The position numbers and the translations under genes are program-made. A stretch of 27,050 nt of DNA from an uncultured Bacteroidales bacterium (lineage in GTDB: Bacteria; Bacteroidota; Bacteroidia; Bacteroidales; P3), in the NCBI GenBank assembly GCA_937906975.1, contig CALCUN010000019.1, positions 1 through 27,050 on the forward strand. The letters run 5' to 3'. The number at the start of each line of letters is the position of its first letter. Position 1 is the stretch's first letter. Shown one piece after another: positions 1 to 8,400 of the stretch. The notes beneath the pieces are model-generated. The model saw only the letters and a program-made list of their open reading frames with translations. It searched no databases and was not told the DNA's origin.

Positions 1-68
1 AAAAAGAATAATTATCATTAAGACTTAGTAAATTTAATACGACATATAAAAAGCGTTTTTGCTTATAC

Positions 69-218
69 TTGGGCGTGCGAAATCTCGACAATTTCAAACA
101 AACTCACCGTAGTAAAGCAGTAAACGCTCGCGATTCATATCGTGGGCTTTACTTGTTTGGTGAGTTAGGTAGTCGAGAACCTCGCATCCCAATAAGAAAA
201 AGTCCCACGTTTTTTTTA
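69..218. other. Long imperfect hairpin followed by T-run; possible structured RNA or mobile-element end
   Basis: Nested complementary blocks fold on one axis: TTGGG (69-73) with CCCAA (188-192), TGCGA (76-80) with TCGCA (182-186), TCTCGAC (83-89) with GTCGAGA (172-178), AACTCACC (101-108) with GGTGAGTT (159-166), GTAAAGC (112-118) with GCTTTAC (146-152), and CGAT (131-134) with ATCG (139-142) around a TCAT loop. An alternative pairing, CGTGGG (141-146) with CCCACG (204-209), sits directly before a run of eight T (211-218), so the tail could act as a terminator in competition with the main fold. I do not recognise an RNA family. The rest of 1-307 shows no gene; the first ~60 nt are AT-rich with a short AAAAAGCGTTTTT palindrome at 48-60. 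Confidence 0.5.
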
Positions 219-307
219 TGCCTTGAAGTCAAAGAAAGAAAATAAGTAATCGCCATTTGGGATTTGGGCAAAGGAAGAAAAATAATAACAAATTAAAATT
301 TAAAAAA

Positions 308-796
308 ATGAAAAAAGTAATTTCTTTAATCTTTTTCGTATTTGCTTTATCGACAAATGCGGTTTTTGCAGAAAACGACAATGATAAATTAAATCAAGGT
401 GAGATGTTGCCAATTCAAATTGAAATGTTAGATGCAAATGATGAGGAAACGAAAAAATTGTACATCAATTCATTTATGATGCAGAATGGTAAAAAATTCA
501 CAACCGCAGATGTAATGATTGTTAAGCAAAAATTAGAATCTTTAACCCCTGAACAAATTCAATTGCTTGCAACAGGAGATTACTTAGACCCTACTGTAAA
601 TGTAGTAGTTTCTGTTTTAGTTGGTTCTTGGGGCGTTGATAGATTTTTAATTGGTCAAACAGGTTGGGGAATCCTTAAATTACTTACAGGCGGAGGTTTA
701 GGAGTTTGGACAATCGTTGATTGGTTTCAAATAAGTAGGCTTACGAAAGAAGCGAATATGGAAAAATTTAATGAAAATTTAATGTTGATAAATTAA
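308..796 (+). CDS. TM2 domain-containing protein with signal peptide
   Basis: Encodes 162 aa. The ATG at 308 is chosen because it begins a clean signal peptide (MKKVISLIFFVFALSTNAVFA, cleavage near residue 21); a TTG at 257 would add a basic 17-residue extension that hides it. The C-terminal third is a TM2 domain: two hydrophobic stretches (about residues 97-107 and 118-138) separated by a short polar turn containing GVDRFLIGQ, followed by LLTGGGLGVWTIVDWF, the glycine-rich hairpin and D-x-F hallmark of the family. TM2 proteins are small membrane proteins of mostly unknown role in bacteria. The middle section is charged and has no domain I recognise. No matching promoter is visible just upstream; a strong hairpin terminator follows at 829-881, so the gene is probably transcribed alone. 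It lies between two hairpin-forming elements that share a 9-mer. Confidence 0.85.
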   Translation: MKKVISLIFFVFALSTNAVFAENDNDKLNQGEMLPIQIEMLDANDEETKKLYINSFMMQNGKKFTTADVMIVKQKLESLTPEQIQLLATGDYLDPTVNVVVSVLVGSWGVDRFLIGQTGWGILKLLTGGGLGVWTIVDWFQISRLTKEANMEKFNENLMLIN

Positions 797-828
797 TTCT
801 TTGAATTGAAATTTTTATTTAAAAGAAA

Positions 829-881
829 AAACGCTCGTAAGTCTTTGAAATAATTTGACAAACGAGCGTTTCCTTTTTTTT
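829..881 (+). terminator. Rho-independent terminator after the TM2 gene
   Basis: AAACGCTCG (829-837) pairs perfectly with CGAGCGTTT (863-871) across a 25-nt loop, followed by CC and a run of eight T. The loop is longer than usual for a terminator. The same AAACGCTCG 9-mer occurs at 122-130 upstream of the gene. Confidence 0.7.
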
Positions 882-924
882 ATCTCTAAGAAGTCAAATA
901 AAATTCCACTCATTTTAGCCAAAG

Positions 925-1001
925 ATTTGGTGGAAAGTGGCATTTTGCTCAAAAAAATTTGGTGGAAAGTGGCAAATTGGCGAAAAAAATTTGGTGGAAA
1001 C
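925..1001. repeat. Three direct repeats with exact 32-bp period
   Basis: The core ATTTGGTGGAAA starts at 925, 957 and 989. The first two copies extend to ATTTGGTGGAAAGTGGCA and are followed by an A-rich segment; the third diverges after GGAAA. A 32-bp step is close to three helical turns, so the copies lie on one DNA face. The TTTG inside the third copy (990-993) is in position to be the -33 element of the promoter of the ATPase gene. This looks like an operator array, but no binding protein is known to me. Confidence 0.85.
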
Positions 1002-1021
1002 TTATTTTGGAGCTAAATTTG
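990..1021 (+). promoter_or_regulatory. Promoter of the AAA/DUF4143 ATPase gene
   Basis: TTTG at 990-993, a 20-nt spacer and TAAATTTG at 1014-1021 match the Bacteroidota housekeeping sigma consensus (TTTG / TAnnTTTG). The ATG at 1040 lies 18 nt after the -7 element. The -33 element falls inside the third 32-bp repeat. Confidence 0.65.
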
Positions 1022-1039
1022 CAAGAAAAATAACTTGTT

Positions 1040-2386
1040 ATGGCTAATGATATGATTTATTTTAAAAGGAAAGTGTATGATTCCATGCTCAAATGGAAAG
1101 AAGAGCGCAATGGGAATACGGCATTGCTTTTACAAGGGGCGCGCCGTATAGGAAAATCAACCATAGCTGAAGAATTTGCACGTAGAGAATATAAATCATA
1201 CATACTAATTGATTTCTCGAAGGCCTCAAAAGAAGTAATAAGTCTATTTGATGACATATCGGATTTGAATTTTCTTTTTCTAAGACTACAATTTATCTAT
1301 CAAACACAATTATATGAAAGAGAATCTGTAATAATATTTGATGAGGTTCAATTACAACCGCTTGCAAGACAAGCAATAAAACATTTAGTAAAAGACAATA
1401 GATATGACTATATCGAAACAGGTTCATTGATTTCGGTAAGATCAAAAAGTAGTGATATAATTATTCCAAGCGAAGAAACGAAAATCAATATGTATCCTAT
1501 GGATTACGAAGAATTTCGTTGGGCATTAGGAGATACAACTACAATTGCTTTGATGCGCAATGCCTTTGAGAAAAAGATTTCATTAGGGGAGGCTGTTCAT
1601 CGCAAACTTATGAGAGATTTTCGTTTGTACATGCTTGTTGGGGGTATGCCACAAGCTGTTGCCTCTTACATTAAAACAAATAATTTTTCAGAAGTAGATT
1701 TGGTGAAAAGAGACATTATATCTCTTTACGAAGAAGACTTTGGAAAAATAGACAATACGGGGAAAGCAAAAGCGATGTATGATGCTATTCCTTCGCAATT
1801 GAGTAAAAATGCAGCACGTTATCAAGTAGGGAAAACTGCTAATAAACAAAAAGTTGATAGAATTATAAACATAATTAAAGATATGGAAGATTCTATGACA
1901 ACAAACCTTGCTTTTCATTCAGATGACCCAAACATAGGTTTAGCATTGACAAAAGATGAAGAGTATTTCAAAATGTATTGTTCAGATACAGGGCTTTTTG
2001 TTACCTTAGTATTTAAGGATAGTGATATAACTGAAAATGTAATCTATAATAAATTGCTTAATGATAAATTAAGCACAAATCTTGGCTATGTTTATGAAAA
2101 TATGATAGCCCAAATGTTAAAAGCAACAGGTAAAGAACTTTTTTATCACACCATACCATACGCTGAAGGTAAAAAATACTATGAAATAGACTTCTTAATA
2201 AGCGATAAACATAAAATAAGCCCAATAGAAGTTAAGTCTTCGGGCTACAAAACTCACAAATCATTAGATGAATTTTGTAAAAAATATTCAGAAAGAGTGA
2301 TGAACAAATATGTAATCTACACCAAGGATTATAAAAGAGAAAATGGAGTAGAATATATTCCTGTTTACATGACAATGTTTCTGTAA
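1040..2386 (+). CDS. AAA family ATPase, AAA_14/DUF4143 type
   Basis: 448 aa. The N-terminal P-loop domain has Walker A GARRIGKS at residues 33-40 and Walker B VIIFDEVQ at 97-104, followed by ETGSL (126-130), the sensor-like segment typical of this family. The C-terminal DUF4143 part contains YEIDFLI (D384) and PIEVKSS (E397, K399) 13 residues apart, the D-x(n)-E-x-K arrangement of PD-(D/E)xK nuclease folds, here perhaps only structural. This ATPase family is abundant and multi-copy in Bacteroidales and has no established function; the gene stands alone between unrelated genes. Start: ATG 1040 gives MANDMIYFKRK; an in-frame ATG at 1052 (MIYFKRK) is an equally plausible start by resemblance to relatives. 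The promoter overlaps a phased repeat array, suggesting tight regulation. Confidence 0.9.
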   Translation: MANDMIYFKRKVYDSMLKWKEERNGNTALLLQGARRIGKSTIAEEFARREYKSYILIDFSKASKEVISLFDDISDLNFLFLRLQFIYQTQLYERESVIIFDEVQLQPLARQAIKHLVKDNRYDYIETGSLISVRSKSSDIIIPSEETKINMYPMDYEEFRWALGDTTTIALMRNAFEKKISLGEAVHRKLMRDFRLYMLVGGMPQAVASYIKTNNFSEVDLVKRDIISLYEEDFGKIDNTGKAKAMYDAIPSQLSKNAARYQVGKTANKQKVDRIINIIKDMEDSMTTNLAFHSDDPNIGLALTKDEEYFKMYCSDTGLFVTLVFKDSDITENVIYNKLLNDKLSTNLGYVYENMIAQMLKATGKELFYHTIPYAEGKKYYEIDFLISDKHKISPIEVKSSGYKTHKSLDEFCKKYSERVMNKYVIYTKDYKRENGVEYIPVYMTMFL

Positions 2387-2402
2387 AATATTAAAATTTT
2401 CC

Positions 2403-2410
2403 TATCTTTG
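2403..2410 (+). promoter_or_regulatory. -7 element upstream of mutS
   Basis: TATCTTTG matches TAnnTTTG and ends 18 nt before the mutS ATG. No good -33 TTTG is seen at the expected distance, so mutS may also receive read-through from the ATPase gene; no terminator is visible between them. Confidence 0.5.
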
Positions 2411-2428
2411 CATAAAACAATCTTATAA

Positions 2429-5029
2429 ATGGCAAAAGAAAAATCAACGACTACTCCTTTAATGAAGCAATACAATGAGTTGAAGGCGCAACACCCTGAT
2501 ACGATTTTGTTGTTTAGAGTGGGGGACTTTTATGAAACTTTTGGAGAAGACGCTATTGAGACTTCAAAGATATTAAACATAACACTAACCAAAAGAGGTG
2601 GGGGAGACGACAACCCTTTGGCTGGATTTCCTCACCATGCTATTGACACTTATCTGCCAAAATTTTTACGAGAAGGTAAGAAAGTAGCGATATGTGAGCA
2701 GTTGGAAGACCCAAAATCTGTAAAAGGATTAGTTAAACGTGGAATTGTGGAAATTGCAACTCCATCTCTTTCCTATTCTGAGCAGACTTTGCAAGGTAAT
2801 AGAAACAATTTTCTTGCTGCAATCCACTATACAAATTCCCTTATCGGCTCTGCGTTTTTGGATCTTTCAACAGGCGAATTTCTCGTAAGTGAAGGTAGTT
2901 TGCAAGATGTGGATAAGATAATCCGTTCTTTTGCTCCAAATGAAATCATTGTACAAAAAAAATATTTAAGAGACTTGCAAGCCGCAAACTTCAATGTTAA
3001 AAGCATAAAAACATACGAAGATTGGGTGTTTACAAAGGATTTTGCTTACGAAACCTTGAACAATCAATTTGATACTTTGAGTTTGAAAGGCTTTGGCGTT
3101 GAAAAAATGGAGAGTTCCGTTATTGCGGCTGGTGCAATAATGAACTATTTGAAAGAAACAATGCACAATGAGTTGAATCACATCTGTTCCATAAAGAAAA
3201 TAGACAATAGCAATTTTATGTGGTTAGATGGATTCACAATAAAGAATCTTGAATTAATTTATGCTCACAATGGCACTTCTTTATTCGATATTCTAAATCA
3301 TTGCTTTACACACATGGGTAGCAGACTCTTGCAAAGATGGATTGTGTTGCCTTTGATTGATAAAAAGCAAATAGATTGGCGATTGAATATAGTGGAAAGC
3401 TTTTTGGAAAACACCGATTCACGTGAAAACACCGCAGAGTCTTTAACCTCTATTGGCGATTTGGAACGATTAGTCTCTAAGATAGCGATGATGAGAGTGC
3501 AACCAAATGAATTATATGCACTAATAAATATTTTAAATGAAATATCGAAGATAAAAAATAACTTTTCTTCTTCCCAATCCTCTCACTTACAACAACTATC
3601 ACAAGACTTAATAATCTGTCAAGACTTAATAGAACTTCTAACCAAATATATTTCTCCAACAGCACCGAATAACATTTCAAAAGGAGGGACAATAGCTCTT
3701 GGAGTTGATGAAGAATTGGATTATTATCGCAGAATAAGCACCGATGCGAAAGAGTTAATCAACGATATTCTTAAACGCGAAATAGAAAACACAGGTATAA
3801 CATCTTTAAAAATAAGCTATAATAATGTTTTTGGCTATTACATAGAAGTAACCAATACTCACAAAGATAAAGTGCCAGAAACATGGATAAGAAAACAAAC
3901 TCTTACTAATGCCGAACGCTATATTACCGAAGAATTAAAAGATTTAGAAACAAAAATACTTAATGCTACCGAATTTATTTCAAAGAAAGAATATGCCATA
4001 TACTATGAATTGCTTGAGAAATTAAAAAGTTGGATTGAGCCTTTGCAAAAAAATGCAAATATTCTCTCGCAAATCGATTGTCTTCTTTCCTTTGCAATGG
4101 TGGCAAAACACAACAAGTATTCTAAACCTCAAATAAGTGAAGACGATGTCTTAAATATAACAGAGGGGCGACACCCTGTGATAGAAAAAACCTTGCCAAT
4201 AGGCACTCAATACATATCAAACGATATTTATTTAGACAAAGAAAACTCACAAATAGCCATAATCACAGGTCCAAATATGTCGGGTAAGAGTGCATATCTA
4301 AGACAAACTGCTTTGATTGTTTTAATGGCACAAATAGGAAGTTATGTCCCTGCACAAACTGCACAAATAGGAATAGTAGATAAGATATTTACACGAGTAG
4401 GAGCAAGTGATAATCTTTCAGCAGGTGAAAGTACTTTTATGGTTGAAATGAACGAAACGGCCTGTATATTAAATAATCTTTCGCCTCGCAGTTTGGTTCT
4501 TTTAGATGAAATAGGCAGGGGAACATCTACATACGATGGAGTGTCAATTGCTTGGGCGATAGGAGAATATCTGCATGAAAGTAAATTTTGTCCTAAAACC
4601 CTTTTTGCAACTCACTACCATGAATTAACAGCTTTGTCAGAAAAATTTTCAAGAGTAAAGAATTTACATGTCAAAGTAAAGGAACAAGGTAAAAAAGTAA
4701 TCTTTTTGAGAAAGATTGCTGAGGGAGGCTCTCAAAAAAGCTTTGGAATCCATGTTGCACGACTTGCAGGAATGCCAAAAGAGGTGTTAAAAACTTCGGA
4801 AAATATGTTGGCAGTTTTGGAAAGCAACTCTCAAACAAAACAATCTATACAAGAGAGTGTGAAAACTAAAATTAATGAAAAACCAATGCAATTAAGCTTC
4901 ATACAACTCGAAGATCCTATACTTTTACAGCTAAAAGATGATATTCTTTCTACTGATATTGATAATTTAACACCAGTGGAATGTCTTGTAAAACTGCACG
5001 ATATAAAAAAAATGTTAGAAAAAATTTAA
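2429..5029 (+). CDS. mutS: DNA mismatch repair protein MutS
   Basis: 866 aa, the usual length for MutS1. It recognises mispaired and unpaired bases and recruits MutL. Near the N-terminus, GDFYETFGEDA (residues 32-42) carries the Phe-x-Glu mismatch-reading motif (F34, E36). The connector, lever and clamp regions fill the middle. The ATPase domain has the P-loop TGPNMSGKS (613-621) and Walker B DEIGRGTSTYDG (from residue 693), followed by the ATHYHEL signature. The C-terminal tail resembles the dimer/tetramer segment of full-length MutS. ATG 2429 is preceded by a -7 element and fits the family N-terminus (MKQYNELKAQHPD). Solo gene; tRNA genes follow from their own promoter. Confidence 0.98.
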   Translation: MAKEKSTTTPLMKQYNELKAQHPDTILLFRVGDFYETFGEDAIETSKILNITLTKRGGGDDNPLAGFPHHAIDTYLPKFLREGKKVAICEQLEDPKSVKGLVKRGIVEIATPSLSYSEQTLQGNRNNFLAAIHYTNSLIGSAFLDLSTGEFLVSEGSLQDVDKIIRSFAPNEIIVQKKYLRDLQAANFNVKSIKTYEDWVFTKDFAYETLNNQFDTLSLKGFGVEKMESSVIAAGAIMNYLKETMHNELNHICSIKKIDNSNFMWLDGFTIKNLELIYAHNGTSLFDILNHCFTHMGSRLLQRWIVLPLIDKKQIDWRLNIVESFLENTDSRENTAESLTSIGDLERLVSKIAMMRVQPNELYALINILNEISKIKNNFSSSQSSHLQQLSQDLIICQDLIELLTKYISPTAPNNISKGGTIALGVDEELDYYRRISTDAKELINDILKREIENTGITSLKISYNNVFGYYIEVTNTHKDKVPETWIRKQTLTNAERYITEELKDLETKILNATEFISKKEYAIYYELLEKLKSWIEPLQKNANILSQIDCLLSFAMVAKHNKYSKPQISEDDVLNITEGRHPVIEKTLPIGTQYISNDIYLDKENSQIAIITGPNMSGKSAYLRQTALIVLMAQIGSYVPAQTAQIGIVDKIFTRVGASDNLSAGESTFMVEMNETACILNNLSPRSLVLLDEIGRGTSTYDGVSIAWAIGEYLHESKFCPKTLFATHYHELTALSEKFSRVKNLHVKVKEQGKKVIFLRKIAEGGSQKSFGIHVARLAGMPKEVLKTSENMLAVLESNSQTKQSIQESVKTKINEKPMQLSFIQLEDPILLQLKDDILSTDIDNLTPVECLVKLHDIKKMLEKI

Positions 5030-5035
5030 AATTAT

Positions 5036-5066
5036 TTTGACATTAGAAAAAAAGGTCATATCTTTG
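5036..5066 (+). promoter_or_regulatory. Promoter of the tRNA-Gly / tRNA-Leu genes
   Basis: TTTG at 5036-5039, a 19-nt spacer and TATCTTTG at 5059-5066 give a full Bacteroidota consensus promoter, 14 nt before the tRNA-Gly 5' end. Confidence 0.8.
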
Positions 5067-5080
5067 CAGTCGCAAATCAA

Positions 5081-5153
5081 GCGGAAATAGCTCAGTTGGT
5101 AGAGCACAACCTTGCCAAGGTTGGGGTCGCGAGTTCGAGTCTCGTTTTCCGCT
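5081..5153 (+). tRNA. tRNA-Gly (anticodon GCC)
   Basis: 73 nt cloverleaf. The acceptor stem is GCGGAAA (5081-5087) with TTTCCGC (5146-5152), and the discriminator is T5153. The anticodon stem CAACC/GGTTG encloses loop TTGCCAA with anticodon GCC at 5114-5116. The T arm carries TTCGAGT. CCA is not encoded, as is common in Bacteroidota. Confidence 0.95.
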
Positions 5154-5158
5154 CAGAG

Positions 5159-5185
5159 AATCCAAAAGTTTTTTTGGATTTTTTT
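5159..5185 (+). terminator. Terminator-like hairpin between the two tRNA genes
   Basis: AATCCAAAA (5159-5167) pairs perfectly with TTTTGGATT (5172-5180), followed by T-rich sequence. It lies between tRNA-Gly and tRNA-Leu, and no second promoter is evident before tRNA-Leu, so partial read-through is implied. Confidence 0.55.
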
Positions 5186-5195
5186 GATAGGGTCT

Positions 5196-5280
5196 GCTCT
5201 GGTGGTGGAATTGGTAGACACGCAGGACTTAAAATCCTGTGAACATTGCGTTCGTGCGGGTTCAAGTCCCGCCCGGAGTA
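5196..5280 (+). tRNA. tRNA-Leu (anticodon TAA)
   Basis: 85 nt with the long variable arm of a class II tRNA. Acceptor GCTCTGG (5196-5202) pairs with CCGGAGT (5273-5279) with wobble pairs; the discriminator is A5280. The anticodon stem CAGGA/TCCTG encloses CTTAAAA, with anticodon TAA at 5230-5232. The T arm is GCGGG-TTCAAGT-CCCGC. No encoded CCA. Confidence 0.95.
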
Positions 5281-5286
5281 CAAAGT

Positions 5287-5321
5287 AAAGGTTACTGAGT
5301 TTCGGTAACCTTTATTTTTTT
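5287..5321 (+). terminator. Rho-independent terminator after tRNA-Leu
   Basis: AAAGGTTAC (5287-5295) pairs perfectly with GTAACCTTT (5305-5313) around a 9-nt loop, followed by A and seven T. Confidence 0.8.
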
Positions 5322-5385
5322 ATGTCATTTCTTCGCATTTCTAAAATAAATCTAAGAATAAATTTTTCAGTTCTTAGGTTTTTTG

Positions 5386-5393
5386 TATCTTTG
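5386..5393 (+). promoter_or_regulatory. -7 element of the C25 protease gene
   Basis: TATCTTTG fits TAnnTTTG and ends 24 nt before the ATG at 5418. The -33 region is only T-rich. A 7-bp inverted repeat, CTAAGAA (5352-5358) with TTCTTAG (5371-5377), lies just upstream over the -33 region and could be an operator. Confidence 0.55.
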
Positions 5394-5417
5394 GCACTTC
5401 GTTTAAAAAAAATTGTA

Positions 5418-8400
5418 ATGAAAAAAATTATCTTATCATTAGTCGTAACTCTGTTTTTAGGAGTTAGTTTTGGACAAGTAAAGAATGAAGTAACTACTTC
5501 AATTAAAGAAAATGCAAAGGGAATAACTATTTCTCAACAGTTCAATGATTTGGAATTAGAAACCATAACTCATAATGGTGAAACGTTCTATAAAATCAAT
5601 ATGGGAGAAGAATTATTGAGCTCTCATAAGGTTGGACAAGCAGAATTGCCAACTTACAACTGTTTGATAGAGATTCCATTTTGCTCAGATGTTGTTATAA
5701 GTCAAAAAATTCTTTCAAAAGAAACAATAAATCTTAAAAATGGATTTAAAATATATCCAACTCAGCTTTCTCAGTCAAAGCAAAATGAGGAGATTCCTTT
5801 TGAAATGAATGAGGATTATTACTCTCGTAATTCTTTTGGCGAAACAGATATTGCTCAAATAGAGGTTTTGGGAGTTATGAACGGTGTTCGATTGGCAAGA
5901 GTAAGTATTTGCCCTGTTAGATACAATCCTTCGGCTAATCAAATTGAGTTTATAAAACAAGTAGATGTAGAAATATCTTATCTAAATCCAGATTACGAAA
6001 AGACACAAGAGACAAGAAATAAATTAAGCAAGAGTTTTAAACAATTCTTAGGAAAGAAAGTAATTAATTTTAATAAATCGACTTCTGCAAATTCGTTTTC
6101 TTCTCCTATGAATAGGCCTTTTAAAATGATTATTCTTTCATCGCCTATTTTTAGAGAAGAGTTGCAGGCTTTCATTCAATGGAAAAAAGAACAAGGCTTT
6201 GAAATAATAGAACTTTATACTGATGAGGTTGGTACAACTGAAACAGCTATTAGAAATTATTTGCAAAATCTTTGGGACAATAGCGATGGCGCTTTGGCAG
6301 ATTACCTTTTGATTTGTGGTGATACAGGACAGGTGCCTGCTTGTGAGGGAGTTCACATGTATTATGCAAACGATAGCCAACCAACAGACCTTTATTATGC
6401 AGAATTTACAAATGATATTTTGCCAGATTTGTTCTATGGAAGAATGTCTGCTACATCGGCTTCTCAATTAAGAGCAATTATAGAAAAGACTATTAAGTAT
6501 GAGAAATATCAATTTGCAGATGATAGTTTTTTAAATAATGTTCTTTTGGTTGGAGGAAAGGAAACAAGTGGCTCTGCTCCAACTTGTGTTAATGGTCATT
6601 TGAATTATGTAAAGCAATATTTTGCTGGAATGGATACTTCTATTTACTATAATCCTTCTTCTGCTAATTATACTTCTGAAATCAAATCTAAAATTAATGA
6701 AGGTCAATCTTGGATAAATTATTCTGCTCACTGCGATGAAACAGGTTGGTCAAATCCTTCTTTAACTAAGACAAATGTTGCTGCAATGACTAATAGAGAT
6801 AAATGTAGCTTCTTTATAAATAACTGTTGTTTGTCAAGCAAATTTGATGTTTCAGAATGCTTTGGAGAAAAGTTGTTAAGAGAAGATAATAAAGGTGCGA
6901 TAGGAGTTATAGGTGGCACAAACTATACTTATTGGAGTGAGGACTTTTATTGGGCTGTAGGAGCAAAGAGCGTAACTTTAAATCCTTCTTACAATAGCAA
7001 TAGATTAGGAAGTTATGATAGATTCTTCCATACTCATGGTGAGGCATTTGGCGAAACATACGTGAGTGCAGGAGAAATAATGATAGGAGGAAATTTAGCA
7101 GTTGAAACTTCTGGTTCAAGCCTTTCAGAATATTATTGGGAAATATATACCTTATTAGGAGATCCTTCATTAATTCCTCATGTGGGTGTGGGAGAAAATT
7201 TTGAAGTTGATTTACCTGGAATTATTAATTTAGGAGAAAACAATTTGAGTCTTACAGATTTACCAGCATATACATACGTAGGTTTATCAATTGATGGAGA
7301 ATTGTTAGGTGCTGCGCAAGCTGATGAAACAGGTGCGGTGTCTATAGATTTTGAACCAATAAATGATGTTACATATCTTAAAGTGGTTTTAACAAATCAA
7401 TTCTATAAAACATATATTGATTCAGTGCTTGTTTCTCCAAGTGATGCTGCATTCATAACTCTTAAAAATATGTCGTTTGTAGATGTTGAAACAATGCAAG
7501 AAACATCAAAACTAACTCCATCAAAAGAGTATTATTTTAATTTCAAGGCTCAAAATGTAGGAAATCAAGCATTGTCAAATGTGGTAGTTACATTAAATGA
7601 TATAAACAATGCAAATATAATAACATCTACTCAATCGCTTGGAAATATTGCAGCAAATGGAGAGGTGGAATCTTCAAATAATTTTAAGATTAAAGTAAAT
7701 GATGGATTATTTGAAGGCTCTGTTGTTTCTTTTGTTGCAAATGTGGAAGGCAATGACTATTCAAGAACAAAGAATGTGTCTAAAAAAGTAGCAGCTCCTA
7801 AATTAACAATAGAATCTATAAAGATTTCTGATGTTGCTGAGGGTAAACTTGTAAGGGTGTCTTTAGGCAATAAAGGTAGTGTTGAGGTTGCAGAAGGAAG
7901 TCTAAATATTGTTGAAATATCTGACTATGTTACTTTGAGTTCTAATTCAATTGCGGTTCCAAGCATCGCTCCTCAATCAGATAGTGAAATATCCTTTACA
8001 ATGAATGTTAGTGATGAGACTTTCTCTCAACAAGATTCTTTATATTTTACATTGGATTATGCTTCTGGTTATTATATGATTTCAAAATCATACGTGATAA
8101 ATCTTTCAAATCAAATAGAAACTTTTGAAAGTGGAGAGTTCGTTTCTACTGCATGGGAAATGGATTCTTCTGCTCCTTGGTTTGTAGATTCAACATCGGC
8201 AAATAATGGAACATTCTCTGCTCGTTCTGCTGTTATTGACCATGATGGAGTTACAAGTCTTACAATTAGAGTAAACACTATGTTGAAAGATTCTGTTTCT
8301 TTCTACTATAAGGTTTCTTCCGAAACAAATTATGATTATTTCCGCTTCTATATAGATGGTTCTTCTAAGTTGTCTGCTTCAGGAACAAGTAATACAGAAT

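Noticed and set aside
69..192. Integron attC site
   Set aside because: Size and folding are suggestive, but there is no matched GTTRRRY/RYYYAAC core pair at the stem ends, no integrase and no adjacent cassettes.
925..1001. CRISPR array (three repeats at constant 32-bp period)
   Set aside because: The conserved core is only 12-18 bp, the spacers are A-rich and partly similar to each other, only three copies exist, and no cas gene is present.
5081..5320. tRNA-associated integration site
   Set aside because: No integrase, and no direct repeat of a tRNA 3' end was found downstream in the window.
5322..5417. N-terminal extension of the protease from ATG 5322
   Set aside because: It would start upstream of the -7 element at 5386-5393 and put 32 residues before a good signal peptide.
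6138..7170. Several minus-strand open frames inside the protease gene
   Set aside because: Compositional shadows of the coding strand; no family features and no promoters.
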